The notes under the pieces: generated by a model
Database searches by the model: none
Told to the model about the DNA's origin: nothing
The model's input: the letters and a program-made list of their open reading frames with translations, nothing else
In this document: one piece after another, positions 1 through 11,130 of the stretch
Layout: every line of letters begins with the position of its first letter
Position numbering within the stretch: position 1 is the first letter of the stretch
NCBI GenBank assembly: GCA_963585895.1
Contig: OY757934.1
Coordinates: 34,504,268-34,568,267 of the forward strand
Origin: Sepioteuthis lessoniana
Lineage: Eukaryota > Mollusca > Cephalopoda > Myopsida > Loliginidae
Length of the DNA: 64,000 nt
Direction: 5' to 3'
Position numbers and translations under genes: made by a program

Positions 1-651
1 ACTTTCTAAACTAATTTAAATAAATCGTATTTTGCAAATTATAAGAAGTTGTTCCTAAATCAATTTTAAGGTGCAATACAAAATTATTGAAACCGTAAAA
101 TTCATTAACCAAAAAACGAAATTCTTGTCCACAAAATTGTCTTAGAGAAAGACGCTAATTACTCTGTTTGTGGATGCAGTTACTTTTCATAACAGTTTAT
201 GCTTTCTTAATCAACTGTACACGAGATCAGTTTGGAAATTATCCAATCATTTTGAATATCACGAGAGCCAGTTGCCGGCTTCGATCTAATTTGGCAACTA
301 AACTGAAGGGATCTTAATACTTGAGCAGATATTCTTGCGTGAGTCGGCAATGAGATCTCATTAAGTTTGTGTAATGTGTTATTGTCATCATTCCAGTGAT
401 TGTGTCTGTAGGTAAGCGAATATGCAACAAGTTCATTGGAGGAATCCTTCTTAAATAACTAAGAAAGCTTTCGATGATTATTCCAATAAAAGTATGAGTA
501 ATGACGTTCCTGTTTAAAAGTTTAGAAATAACATCTTTGCAATATCATTTAAAATTTGTTCGGGATTTTCTTTTCGTTAAGAATCTATAAAGCTGACATT
601 ACTAATTCCCATAATTTCTATAGCATCTCATTCTCATAATTCCTTAAAGTT
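1..651. other. AT-rich unique sequence, nothing recognised
   Basis: No open frame, repeat or RNA fold stood out on either strand. It ends where the truncated LINE at 652 begins. Confidence 0.5.
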
Positions 652-972
652 AAGTCCTGGCAGCAACACCCCACAAGACACCAACTGTACGGCCACCTGC
701 CCCCTATCACGAAAACTATTCAAGTTAGACGAACCAGACATGCAGGACATTGCTGAAGAAGCAGAGATGAACTCATAAGAGATGTACTCTTATGGATCCC
801 CACACATGGCCGCGCAAAAGCAGGACGACCAGCACGAACGTACATTCAGCAGCTATATGAGGATACAGGTTGTTGTCCTGAAGACCTACCTAGGGCGATG
901 AACGATAGGGAGGAGTGGTGAGAGAGGGTCAGGGATATCCGTGCTGCCAGCACGATATGATGATGATGATTA
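652..972 (+). pseudogene. RTE-type LINE, 5'-truncated 3' end
   Basis: This is the last ~105 codons of the LINE protein whose best copy lies at 34179-35350. In-frame segments NKSWQQHPTRHQLYGH, KTIQVRRTRHAGHC and GRAKAGRPARTYIQQL are readable. It is dead: two codons have become TGA, one just after RRTRHAGHC (Trp in other copies) and one after REEW (Arg in other copies). The 3' end runs into a short (TGA)n tract, the usual tail of this family. No target duplication was found. Severe 5' truncation is normal for target-primed reverse transcription. Confidence 0.9.
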
Positions 973-1092
973 AAAAGTGAAACTTTAATCTATCATATTA
1001 GCAATAATCATTGTTCGTCTACCTTTCGAGAACGCCGAATAGATAAATGTAAAGCTAACAAATTTGGTATGCTAACTTATTGAACTCACCCA

Positions 1093-1097
<5 letters not shown>

Positions 1098-1150
<53 letters not shown>

Positions 1151-1190
1151 GTGTGTATGTGTGTGTGTATGTGTATGTGTGTGTGTGTGT
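1098..1190. repeat. (GA)n followed by (GT)n microsatellite
   Basis: A run of GA dinucleotides passes directly into imperfect GT repeats. Confidence 0.95.
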
Positions 1191-1551
1191 ATTAAGTTCT
1201 AAACGCAAAAATTTGTCATCTCGAGTGATTTGATTTCCTCATTTCCAACAAGTTCTCAAAGAAAACCTAAGAAAATTGAAAAAGAAGGGTCCATGTTTTA
1301 TGTTGCTGATTTGCTTTTACCATAAGTTGATTATTCCACCTGACATCTCCTAAAAGCTAGATTCACAGGTCGCGTCTATGAGGAAAATCAGTGTCTTCTA
1401 AGTATTATGTATCTTTTGCTGTCGTGCTTCGTTCTACACTACAATATTATCTAAAAGAAATATCTAAAAGCTAATTTTTGAATTCGAAACTATACCAATG
1501 CATCCGATTCTCATCTTACTGTCAAGCAATCGATTTTCTTATATCTTCAGG

Positions 1552-1554
<3 letters not shown>

Positions 1555-1591
<37 letters not shown>
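1555..1591. repeat. (TA)n microsatellite
   Basis: About 18 TA dinucleotides. Confidence 0.95.
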
Positions 1592-1592
<1 letters not shown>

Positions 1593-3196
1593 AAGACCTT
1601 AAGATATATATAAAAGTTGGAATCACTTGTCAGTTGGAAGCAACATCTTCGTGTTATTGAAGTTGGATCAATTTCGAGAAATCATTGTTCTGCAACTGAA
1701 CATGATGAGAATATTTCGGAGCGTTCTTCAAGCGCATTGCCTTCAGTATTCGAGAGATATTCTTGGTAGAAATAAACTGGTCAACGAAGCGTCAGTTAAT
1801 CTGAAAATTACTTGACCCCTCTTAGTAATTCTAAGAATAAAATGCCTCTCGTTGGCATTTCTAACTTCTGGATAAAAGTGCTTTCTACAATGTTATGTTT
1901 GGTATTTAATTATTAATATTTGCGAACAGCAATCGGTTCGAAAAGGAACATGTAGTTTTATTATAGTATCATTTCTTCAAGAATGACAAGCTGATATTCA
2001 ATAGCTAAAATTGGCGGCTCAAAAAGTGGACAAGCAGACTGAAATCTAAATGCAGATACGGATATCTATATCAGATTTATTGATTAACTACATTTATCGA
2101 TGTTACTTCACTATTGAAGATAAAATGGAATTGGTCGTATAAATAAAGATGCAAATGCGGCTTTAGTCATTGATTCTATAGATATATGAAACTACATGTC
2201 AGTGGAATAGGGAGAGTATTGTTATATAATTAAGGAATGATTTTTTTAAAAATATATTAATCATTTTTCGTTAATTATATTTTATCATTCAGTTTGGTTT
2301 GGCTTTGAACTATTCGGGTTAAGAGTTCAGGGGCATAGTTAATTGGTGCAGTTTACGCTCGCGCACAAAGGAGATGACAATTACCATTGTCATAATAAAG
2401 CCCCAGACAGGAAATGAGGCTGGAGTGTGGATGACGTCATGCCCGGAAGAGATGGTCATGAGAATTTGAGGATTTTGAAAAAGAGTCAGTAGGAAGTTGA
2501 GATTGGACAATGGAGGCAGACAATTGAATTTCTGCCATTGAGTTGAAGTTGAGATTTCAGCCGTTGAAGATTTTCGGATCTCTACCGACAGAGATCTTAA
2601 GCATCACAAGATGTGCCGAACATTAGGGGTGGGGTTAGCATAGTATGAATTGTGTCTCTCTCCTCGTGTCGAAGAACCGAAGTCAGAAGTTAATAAAACC
2701 GTTCGTATCTGATCAACAGAGTCCGCCTGCATTTGTATTGTGTGTTTGCATATGTATTGTATATGTATTATTATTGCCAACCCCAAGTATGCAACAGTAT
2801 AAAGGTCACTCATAAAAACTAATCAGTCATATCCAATTTTCACCTTTTTATGTCCTGAAGTGCCTTATAATATATTTCCTCCCTTTATTTTATTTACAAC
2901 TAAAACTAGATAACCTGTTAATTTGTTGGGTTCTCATTGACCCCAAAGTCTATGACGATGTTTCTATTTAGAAAAAAGTGAAGTATCTTGATTATAATTT
3001 CGTAGCTATCTCCATTATATAGATAATTTGAATGATTAAACTGATGTTCAGAGCAAATTCAGATCCAATAAATAAACATTTAGCAGCGAATTTGGCCGAA
3101 AACTGATTTATTTTTTAAGTTAAACAATTTTAGGCGCCCTGATGAAGATCTCTTAATTATGGGCGCTTTTTGCTAGTTACAATTACATACGCACAT
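1592..3196. other. Mostly unique AT-rich DNA with a GC-richer, possibly LTR-like patch
   Basis: At about 2290-2790 base composition is more even. The patch holds a TGACGTCA-like site near 2430 and an AATAAA signal near 2692, followed by a T/G-rich stretch, an order seen in LTRs. I could not define ends or a target duplication, so an LTR origin is only a guess. The rest shows nothing recognisable. Confidence 0.2.
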
Positions 3197-3217
3197 ATGT
3201 ACACACACACACACACT

Positions 3218-3276
<59 letters not shown>
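3197..3276. repeat. (CA)n-(TA)n compound microsatellite
   Basis: An interrupted CA run is followed by about 17 TA units. Confidence 0.95.
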
Positions 3277-3278
<2 letters not shown>

Positions 3279-3863
3279 GATAATTCTAGCATAGTTAAGG
3301 ATAGTTAGCAAATAATATCCAATGTATAAACACAGTATGTATAACTGCATTTCTGTCAAGTGCTTATATCAAGAAAAAAACATTTGGCCAAAATAGTAGT
3401 AAAATATAACGGCAAATAGAAAAAAAAAGATACAAGTAAAGTTTTATATTATTCGAAATGAAGGATGGAAAATGTAAAATTGAATAGCCAGTTGGAACTG
3501 ACACATTCTAGAAAAAAAAACATCGGTGTTTCTACTTTTAACTTTTAATTATTTTACTGGAAACAAATTATAGAAATATTTGAACATGAAGTTTCAGTAC
3601 ATACCAAATGCGTGCAGGTTTTGAGGGTTTGCTAAATATCATGATGAAGAGATTTCTTTAAGTTGATTGGTTTTACAACTGTTTTGAGGATATTTACAGT
3701 TGATGTCAATATTTTGTGCAAACAATTACATGATTTCAAGTATCTTATGTTAATCATTTGCTGGTTTTATTTTTATGTTAATTAATCATTTGTAATTTAT
3801 TACAGCTTGAAATAAGCCTGCTTAAAACAAACACATATGGTTCCAAGTATTCCAATCTTTTTA

Positions 3864-4095
3864 GTTGGCGACCATAGTCGAGGGTGACCCGAAGGCTCCC
3901 TTTTCGATAGCTACTACACCAAGGTGTCGGGGAAGGCGCTGCTCCTTTCCCTGAATTGCTCCACTTTACCCTTGATCCGTACCTTATAATGCTGAGTATT
4001 AAGCAAGGAGGCATCAAGTACCATTTTTTGAGTCTTTGGTATGACTCGACCTGGGATTGAACCCAGGTCTCCCGGGCCATTGGCGAACCCTCTAT
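3864..4095 (-). mobile_element. tRNA-derived SINE, family B
   Basis: On the minus strand the element opens with a tRNA-like head containing a B-box-like GGTTCAATCCC, then a body matching the copies at 11131, 22935, 48349 and 53815, and ends with a GTCGCCAAC-type 3' end. The A-box side is degraded in this copy. Octopus tRNA-derived SINE families are known. I cannot assign this one to a named family without a search. Confidence 0.8.
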
Positions 4096-4221
4096 AATGT
4101 TGATAATTTATACTTTATTATATGATCTAAAGTTACCCTTCCTATTTAGTAACAATAATTTGTTTTCACAGTTTTATGGTTTCACATACTGCAATCATTT
4201 ACAAAGAGATTCATTCCACCC

Positions 4222-4385
4222 ATAGATACGACCCAAGATCAAAGTGGAACTAGGAGTAATGGCGATGAAACAATGACTCCTTCCCAAAGCCTCTGAACTG
4301 GAACCGAACAACTGGATCCAGTTTAGTGCCATACTCAGGATAACATGGGTGGGGTCTTATTCCTCCCCAGACAAGGCAATTTAAA
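4222..4385 (-). mobile_element. V-family element, diverged head fragment
   Basis: Read on the minus strand this resembles the non-tRNA head of the V-family elements (best copy 55987-56590), for example the segments matching 'GCCTC..GGTTC' and 'CCACTTTGATC'. It is strongly diverged and has no clear internal tandem part or tail. Confidence 0.5.
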
Positions 4386-4576
4386 TAAGTAGATATTTAC
4401 GAAGGCTGTTTAAGTCTGGAACTATATATATATAGATAGATAGATTGATAGATAGATTTCAGCAGTATATGGTTGTCACTATCTCACTTAAAGTGTTTGT
4501 GGCAGACAAAATGCGTTATAATTAAGAGAGTGCTCAATATCTGTGATAAAGCTATTATATAATGATAATGATAAAT

Positions 4577-4744
4577 AAACATATATTAGTTTTTATTTAT
4601 ATTTAATAGCATGGGTGCTTATCTGCGACCACTGGTTTCACGCCGTCTTATTACGACAATCAACAGCCTCATGATTGTCGTAATAAGACGGCATAAAATC
4701 AGTGGTTGCAGATTAGCATTCATGCTGTTAAATATAAGTAAAAA

Positions 4745-4755
<11 letters not shown>
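4577..4755. mobile_element. Foldback (MITE-like) palindromic element
   Basis: Two arms of about 85 bp (4577-4662 and 4672-4755) are near-perfect reverse complements around a 9-bp spacer. Both ends merge with TA-rich sequence and the right side continues as a long (TA)n run, consistent with insertion at TA. There is no coding capacity. A transposon family cannot be named. Confidence 0.85.

Positions 4756-4804
<49 letters not shown>
4749..4804. repeat. (TA)n microsatellite
   Basis: A long TA run abutting the foldback element's right arm. Confidence 0.95.
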
Positions 4805-4806
<2 letters not shown>

Positions 4807-4996
4807 GCTCCGTTTACAAATGTTTGAATTTGTAAATCCTTTAAGTGTTATTAACTTATATTGATACATTTCCTACCAAATCTCTGTGAAATTCTCACAG
4901 AAAAATGATAATTTTATAAGAAAATTTAAGAATGTAAAAGATGAATCTCTTTTCCGTTCCATAGATTTAGCTTTTATGCAACCATTTATATCTTAC

Positions 4997-5199
4997 ATAA
5001 GTGATGTACTCCTATGGACCCCCACATATGGCCGAGCAAAAGCAGGACGACCAGCACGAACATACATTCAGCAATTATGTGAGGATACGGGATGTAGTCC
5101 GGAAGACCTGCCAGAGGCGATGAACTATAGGGAAAAGTGGCGAGAGAGGGTCAGGGATATCCGTGCTACCAGCACGACATGATGATGATGATGATGATG
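4997..5199 (+). pseudogene. RTE-type LINE, ~200-bp 3' end with target duplication
   Basis: Only the last ~60 codons remain (DVLLWTPTYGRAKAGRPA onward), open to the TGA that begins the (TGA)n tail. The copy is flanked by a 10-bp direct repeat, ATATCTTACA, at 4988-4997 and 5200-5209, marking it as a discrete insertion. The protein differs from the 34-kb copy (for example CSPEDLPEAMN against CCPEDLPRAMN), so at least two LINE subfamilies are present. Confidence 0.92.
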
Positions 5200-5324
5200 A
5201 TATCTTACACCACAGTGTAAATTTTTAATTGATAACAAAAATAGTAAAATGACATCGTTTCGAAAAAATGAAAAAAATTGAAATGATTTTTGTCTTTTGT
5301 TTGTTAGTCTCATACTATCTGCGG

Positions 5325-5567
5325 AGGTAGGGGTGTCCTCGGGGTGTAATGGTTACTTCGCTGGACTGGAGAAATGTAGTCAGCCTGTTCGAACACCCGT
5401 TGCGCTAGTACGTCCACTTTCGGACAAATACCCTCGGGAAAGGTATGACCAGCCTTATCTCGTCTAACTAGGGATTAAATAGTATCACTGCTGTCCTTCT
5501 AGAAGAAGAGTTTTGGCATTGAATAATCCACGAAGATTGATATGCCATTAAACAAAGTAACCAAATC
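5325..5567 (+). mobile_element. tRNA-derived SINE, family A
   Basis: The head has a GTGTAATGGTTA segment in the A-box position and a GTTCGAACACC B box. It is followed by the central GGGAAAGGTATGA domain, a GGATTAAATAGTA segment, and the tail TTGATATGCCATTAAACAAA. It is diverged from the better copy at 28007-28245. Confidence 0.85.
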
Positions 5568-6428
5568 TATCAGCAAGTCATGTTTTGGCCTCATCGTTGA
5601 CGGGTACTTCAGTTAGGTTATATATAAGCTGTTTAAACATGATTATATTTTGGTGATTTGCAAATATAAATAAAACCAAAGGTAGATTACATTCTTCGCA
5701 AATACAAAAGATGCACTGAATCCATTTTTGCATATATTCAAGATCGTCAATTTATGTGTCGTGTTTTTGATAAGGATAAGGAAGAATGCATTGAATCAAA
5801 CGAAGAATTGCAGTCGAACAATGCCATTTGGAACTTAACAATTTCTTTGGTAGGAAAATCGCGAATATAAAAATCTCCGTGTCTCTTTTGCCTTTTGCTT
5901 CAGGTAAATTTTGTAATGGTTCAAATTATCTCCTCAGAAAGTTCTGTAATTTATTTTTAATCAGCTTTCTTCAGTTATTATTCTCTTTTTTCTGCTATCT
6001 TGTAAAACTTGTTAGCTTTGCTTTTCTAAGACCATTATGTAAATTCGTACAGCACAATTAACGTTGACTTCAAAATGGGAAGTAAGGAACGTTGAAGATA
6101 AAGAGTAAAGCATTTATGAAAAGGATTCCATTTTAACAGCGGGTTTTGTTCGTGGAGTTTACCAGAGGGAAACCATCTGACCTTCTCATATTGTACACAA
6201 AAGGAAACTGCTGTCTGCTGTCCTATGGAAGAAGTGCGAACAAAACCATTCAGAAAACATTTTATTGAGTCACGAACAAATTACAAAAATAAACATTTCA
6301 ATTTTATGATTTAGTTAAAAATACTTTATTCTTTTATTTTGCCCTCTCTTTGCAGGATTTTGACTCTCGTAACATAAAAACCACAGAGTGGGATAGAATA
6401 TTTCAGATGTTGCTTTTGCTATAGACAC
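5568..6428. other. No recognisable feature
   Basis: AT-rich unique DNA. A 77-codon open frame at 5828-6061 is hydrophobic and low in complexity and is not supported as a gene. Confidence 0.5.
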
Positions 6429-6446
6429 CCTCTTTGTAATATAGTG

Positions 6447-6571
6447 GAAATTTACTAAGCATTTTGCTTAGATGTGGCACAAGGCCATATGAAAGGGGCA
6501 CCCAATGAGACTCGAACTCACTCGTGTAGGTTTGCTAGTCGAGCTTGCTAACCATTACACCACCAGAGGCG
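6447..6571 (-). mobile_element. Compact ~125-bp tRNA-type SINE with 18-bp target duplication
   Basis: On the minus strand the element starts with a tRNA-like domain. GGCGCCT can pair with GGGTGCC (acceptor-like), a GGTGTAATGGTTAGCA D-arm region follows, and the T arm is intact: GTGAG, a 7-nt TTCGAGT loop, then CTCAT. The body after the tRNA part is only ~50 nt and ends in a perfect hairpin, CTAAGCA-AAA-TGCTTAG. The direct repeat CCTCTTTGTAATATAGTG at 6429-6446 and 6572-6589 proves retroposition. A plain tRNA gene is unlikely, because the anticodon stem does not pair and the element carries a non-tRNA tail. Confidence 0.85.
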
Positions 6572-6589
6572 CCTCTTTGTAATATAGTG

Positions 6590-7138
6590 ACTTGCTGGTT
6601 GTCTTCTACTCTATTAAGATTTGTTTTCATTATTCATCAATATTTAAAAGCAAATCAGAGAAGAAAGGGAGAACAAGAGACAACAGGGAAATATTCCCTG
6701 AGCGTCTAATGAAGGAGTTCCAACTAGCTTTGTTAATAGAAGTTCATCTGCAATTCTACTGACATTATACAATAGCAAATCTCATTAAATTTCTAAAGTT
6801 GACTCTTTACAAACAAAACTCCTCCGTTCTCTCACATTTCAAACTGCGGTCCTTCTTTGAAGCATAGGAGGTAAAACTTCAATATTCAAAGCCACTGGTG
6901 TAATATGTGATATATATTTTCGTAAACGAACCGTAAGCAACCTTACATATTTTTCAGGTCCCGTCCAGAATACCTGTTAAAACTGTTACAATTGGTGTTT
7001 GTGTTTTGCAACGTGTTGTCTTGGGTTGTCGCGAAAGATGAACACGCATTTCCCATTATAACGTTTTCAATAAACATTGATTTAGTTTCTCTAGTTGATA
7101 ATATCTTTCAGAATTAACTGTTTCATTACATTTCAGCA
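6590..7138. other. No recognisable feature
   Basis: Unique AT-rich sequence with nothing supportable. Confidence 0.5.
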
Positions 7139-7368
7139 CGAGTAAAGTCCCTGTGGCACAGTAGGTAACATTCTGGGCCGCGACATCGTGATAAGCAAGT
7201 TCTAACTTCGCTCGTGCAATTACGTTCATTTACGGACTATTACTCCTCTTGTGAGAGTTATAAACCTTCTTATCCCACCGAGCTGTGGGTTAAATGTTAG
7301 CACTACTGTTCTACAAGGATGTATTTGTCATTGAATTTACCCACAAAAGATAATCAGACGCTTCTTTA
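7139..7368 (+). mobile_element. tRNA-derived SINE, family A, strongly diverged
   Basis: A CCTGTGGCACAGTAGGTAAC head, GTTCTAACTTCGCTCGTGCA B-box region, and a TGTGGGTTAAAT...TACTGTTCTAC body align in order with family A. The tail is eroded. Confidence 0.55.
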
Positions 7369-8132
7369 ATTTTTAACCGCAGTCTGTAAAAAAAAAAATG
7401 ATCATGTTTTACTTTTCATCACTAGTTCCTTAATAATTCGCCGGTATTTTGGTTAAATTGAGAACTAGTTAAATAAAATATGACACTTTTTGACACCTTA
7501 CTGAGTTCATAGAGTTAAGTTATATTTTAAATGCTATGTCTCGTGTTGTCAGCTGAAGGTTTTCTTCAGTTACGATCGGCAGAATTTGATTATCGATTTA
7601 AAACAGTCGTTTAGAACCAGGTGAGGAACCACGAGAGGAAGATTTCCTGACCAAAACTTAGTAAATGTGCCCTTGCATGTTCTAAAACTCAAGATTGTAC
7701 TCGCATTGACAGCACAAATATTTCTTCTGAAGCAGATGAAAACCTGGTAAAAGCTTTTTCAGACAGGTCTTATATACACAGATTTTGATTGGTCCCATCA
7801 ATTCAAAAATTATTCAAATAGACATATATTTCTAAAATGGAAGAGAAACGTCACTGTTAATTAATTATATAAAGCATAGTTATCTTTTGGAATAAACTTA
7901 TAGTAAAACAAGTGAAAGATATTTATTTTCAACTAAATAAATACGTATCAGGTTTCATTGAATCACATTTGAAATTTTTTTTTTCTTTTTCAGAGCATTT
8001 ATTTTTCTTTAACACGAAGCTGAAAAATATGAAGAATCGAAAGTCCATAGGTTATTCTAAGTTGTGCAATGGCTAAAAAAAAGCTCAGTAATATTTAATG
8101 GTTAACTCTTAATAGTATTATAAATCAATCAG
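7369..8132. other. No recognisable feature
   Basis: AT-rich unique sequence with short homopolymers only. Confidence 0.5.
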
Positions 8133-8460
8133 ATATTTTATTGTATTGTATTAAGTTTGAGGGCTATTGCAATGAGAAATGATAATTATTTGAATCTAAT
8201 TAATTTCAAAGTAAAAATTCATCACCAGACACTTTTTTTAAAAATGAACACGATGTTTGAAGTTTATTTTTTTTGGAGGTTGTAAACATGGTGTCACGTG
8301 GGGTGTTAGAACGCCATGTTGGGTGTAGAACATCCAACATCTTGTTCATTTTAAAAAAAAGTGTCTGGCGATGAAGTTTTACTTTGAAATTAATTAGACT
8401 CAAATAATCATTATTTCGCATTGCAATAGCCCTGTAACTTAATACAATACAATAAAATAC
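8133..8460. mobile_element. Long inverted repeat (foldback/MITE-like) element
   Basis: Arms of about 120 bp (8133-8252 and 8340-8460) are roughly 90% reverse-complementary. The outer ends read TATTTTATTGTATTGTATTA and its complement, and the spacer is ~87 bp. No coding region was found. A DNA-transposon-derived foldback element is the simplest reading, but no target duplication was found. Confidence 0.8.
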
Positions 8461-10184
8461 AAGGATTTTTGCAATGCTTCAAGCAAATTACAAAATACAA
8501 TTAGATATTTATTATCACGGACACTGCATACAATTAGGAAATTGCGAATAAATAGATTATGCACGACGTACCCCAGCCATCTACCTTTTACTCTTGTTGA
8601 CACTATAGGTAATCTTATTTATTTTAAATGAAAGATACTACTTCAAGTAAACATGAGAAAATGAACTCTGAACACGTGCTCACTGATCAAGTGTGATTTC
8701 ATTATTGAATGAAAAATTTTGGTCCTTTGGCGGTGATTCAAGTTGTCAATCTTACTATGTTTACTTCTAACTTCAAATCACCTTAATCCTGATATTTTTA
8801 TACACACTTTCACTTTGCAGGTGTAAATCTAATGTGGGAAACTTTTCAGATTATTTAACAAAATTCAATTGCAGGATTGAGAGTTCATTCTTTAAGAGAC
8901 GGGATAATCGAAAGATATAAAATATAGAGCAAATCATATGATTAAGAAACAAACATCCTTTTGATACGTCTTCATATTTACACATGTATAAGTTCTGCAA
9001 TTTAGATAAATAATATCGACCAGATACATAAAAAGAAGTATTAATTTTGAAAACTTTCTATCTATTGATTATTTCTTCTTTGAGCGTGTGATGAAGTTGC
9101 GAGTATTAAGGACATCCAATATTTTTACATAGATGAATTCAATAATGTAAAATACATCATCTACAATTAATTAATAAATCAAGATACGAGTTAAATTCAT
9201 AATTAGATTGATAATTTAAAAGAACATGGTCAATCTTAAATGAGAGGATAATTAATAGAAACACTGCCAGTCTCGTATACACAAGAGATTAGGAACTTAG
9301 AGCTCTATTTTCTGCAGGAAACGTTCCAATGAGAGACATTTTATAAAAGTTTGTTAATATCAGTTTCCTTATTTGCATTTCTTTGTTTTATCATAATTCA
9401 CCAAATGACTTTAAGTCTGTCTATCATAATTCAAAGACACTGATATTCATGATCTCTAAATTTTCTGTTTACTAATGAAACCTTGGTGTTAAAAGCACGC
9501 TATTTTTTTTTTGCTAGAGGTTCAATTCAAGATGTAAGTATTATGCAAAATTAAACCAATATTTTGGGTACACCAGGTTAGCTAAACCAAATATTTTTTG
9601 TTTAACCATATAAAGTAGACATTCAACTGAAATTTTCGTTAGCATAAATAAAAGTTGTAACTTTTTCTATGACTTTTATCCGATAACCGAAAAAGCGGGC
9701 TTAGAAAAGTCATGTGTTTACCTTTGCATTATCAATAATACCCACCAAGAGGTTATAAACGTTAACCTTTCGAAGACGTTGATTAAGTTATAGTTCCCCG
9801 CAAAACAGAATTTTCTGTTATAGCTGTATTGATTTCTGCCATAAAAAATGTTTGACGGATGAGTTGATGGTCTGTTTTTTCAACGTAAAAAATAGATGAT
9901 CAATTTTCTCCAACATGGTTTTTAATAAGGTGTGATCTTGTAGAGATACAGTTCAACAATATCATCATAACTTATTGGGACCAAAGGATTTATGTAGGCT
10001 TCCCGTTGGAACTAGCTTAAGATTCGACTCGTATCGCAGGGTTTCAGCTTTAGAAAAGAAAACCCCTAGCAATAATAGTATTATCAGTTATTGAATATCA
10101 AAACTTGGTAAAGAATACATCTTTTTTTCCTTTTCTACTATTATATAGCAGTAAGAAAAAATGACTTATCTCTCACAATGTGAC

Positions 10185-10188
<4 letters not shown>
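8461..10188. other. No recognisable feature
   Basis: About 1.7 kb of AT-rich unique sequence. No open frame, tRNA-like head or repeat boundary could be supported. Confidence 0.5.
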
Positions 10189-10261
<73 letters not shown>

Positions 10262-10272
10262 ATATATATATA
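10189..10272. repeat. (TA)n-(GT)n-(TA)n microsatellite
   Basis: A compound tract that begins the first copy of a ~205-bp tandem duplication. Confidence 0.95.
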
Positions 10273-10416
10273 TGCTTGTAATATTAGAGAAAAGAAAAAT
10301 CAACAGATTATCATGCTACAATTAATTTATTTCGACTCTTCTTTTATATTACGGATATTTTTGCTCTGGATGAGATTAATTTATACATTTTTAGCCATAC
10401 ATCGAGCAGTACTCTA

Positions 10417-10481
<65 letters not shown>

Positions 10482-10615
10482 TGTAATATTAGGGAAAAGA
10501 AAAATCAATAGACTGTAATGCTACAATAAATTTATTTCGACTTTTCATTTATATTACTTATATTTTTGCTCTGGATGAGATTATTATAAATATTTTTAGT
10601 CATATATTGAGCACT

Positions 10616-10656
<41 letters not shown>
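10273..10656. repeat. ~205-bp tandem duplication including TA tracts
   Basis: 10273-10425 and 10478-10625 are diverged copies, sharing for example TTTTTGCTCTGGATGAGATT and GTAATATTAG-GAAAAGAAAA. Each is followed by a (TA)n run (10419-10478 and 10618-10656). It looks like an unequal-exchange duplication between TA tracts. Confidence 0.85.
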
Positions 10657-10661
<5 letters not shown>

Positions 10662-10715
10662 ACTGAATGACCATGACAAGAAAATCCGGCAAGCATTCCG
10701 TGTGATACGAAAACT

Positions 10716-10915
10716 GGACAGCTGTTCCGACCTTATTAGGTCTACCCTTGGGAAAGGTATGAACCCCCTTATCCTCCAAGCTATGGGTTAAATAGTACCA
10801 CTACTGTTCTTCTAGGAGAATGGCTTTGGCATTAAATAACCTAAAAAGAGTTGATATGCCATTAAAAACAAAGAAAGAAAGAAAGAAAGAAACTTATTAG
10901 GTCTCATCAGCAGCC
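10716..10915 (-). ncRNA. Hammerhead ribozyme split by a SINE insertion
   Basis: Minus-strand pieces: CTGATGA (10910-10904); helix II GACCT-AATA-AGGTC (10742-10729); GGAA in place of GAAA; helix III CAGCTG (10724-10719); then TC, the cleavage-site dinucleotide. Helix I shows CTG/CAG plus weak G-T pairs. The 12-bp target duplication CTTATTAGGTCT (10732-10743, 10893-10904) lies inside helix II. The present copy cannot fold as a hammerhead. Confidence 0.8.
10744..10892 (+). mobile_element. tRNA-derived SINE, family A, 5'-truncated
   Basis: It starts within the central domain (CCCTTGGGAAAGGTATGAAC), keeps the shared 3' tail (TTGATATGCCATTAAA), and ends in (GAAA)n. A perfect 12-bp duplication of CTTATTAGGTCT flanks it. 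Confidence 0.92.
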
Positions 10916-11011
10916 GATACCGTGATATCCACCACTGGATATCGAACCAGTAATCACAGAATACAGAGCTAAAAATCTACCACTAAGCCAACGGTGCACA
11001 TTACACCCACA

Positions 11012-11129
11012 CGACCCCAAAGTAACTAGTCATGGTAAATGCACGACCACATCTGGTTAAGGTCGAAACAGCTGTCCAGTGTTCCGTATGTCGCACGGAG
11101 TGCTTGCCAGATTTTCTTGTCATAATAAA
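11012..11129 (+). mobile_element. Second, inverted hammerhead-element fragment
   Basis: The segment GGTCGAAACAGCTGTC at ~11067-11082 and the following ~50 nt match the minus-strand element at 10660-10743, in inverted orientation. The CTGATGA box is not recognisable, although GACC...GGTC could still form helix II. It is a decayed hammerhead. Confidence 0.65.
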
Positions 11130-11130
11130 A

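Larger units (their letters stand above)
10660..11008 (-). mobile_element. Hammerhead-bearing tRNA-like SINE, interrupted by a family A SINE
   Basis: Read on the minus strand: a tRNA-like head (TTGGCTTAGTGGTAGA as A box, GGTTCGATATCC as B box, ~11000-10940), about 30 nt of linker, then a hammerhead core (CTGATGA at 10910-10904) and its 3' half at 10743-10716, then a ~55-nt tail. A separate SINE occupies 10744-10892. The layout, Pol III-type head plus hammerhead, resembles schistosome SM-alpha elements and metazoan retrozymes. Confidence 0.75.

Noticed and set aside
3130-3168. Hammerhead at CCCTGATGAAG inside a GCGCC/GGCGC hairpin
   Set aside because: It has the CTGATGA box and a closing helix, but no GAAA and no second or third helix.
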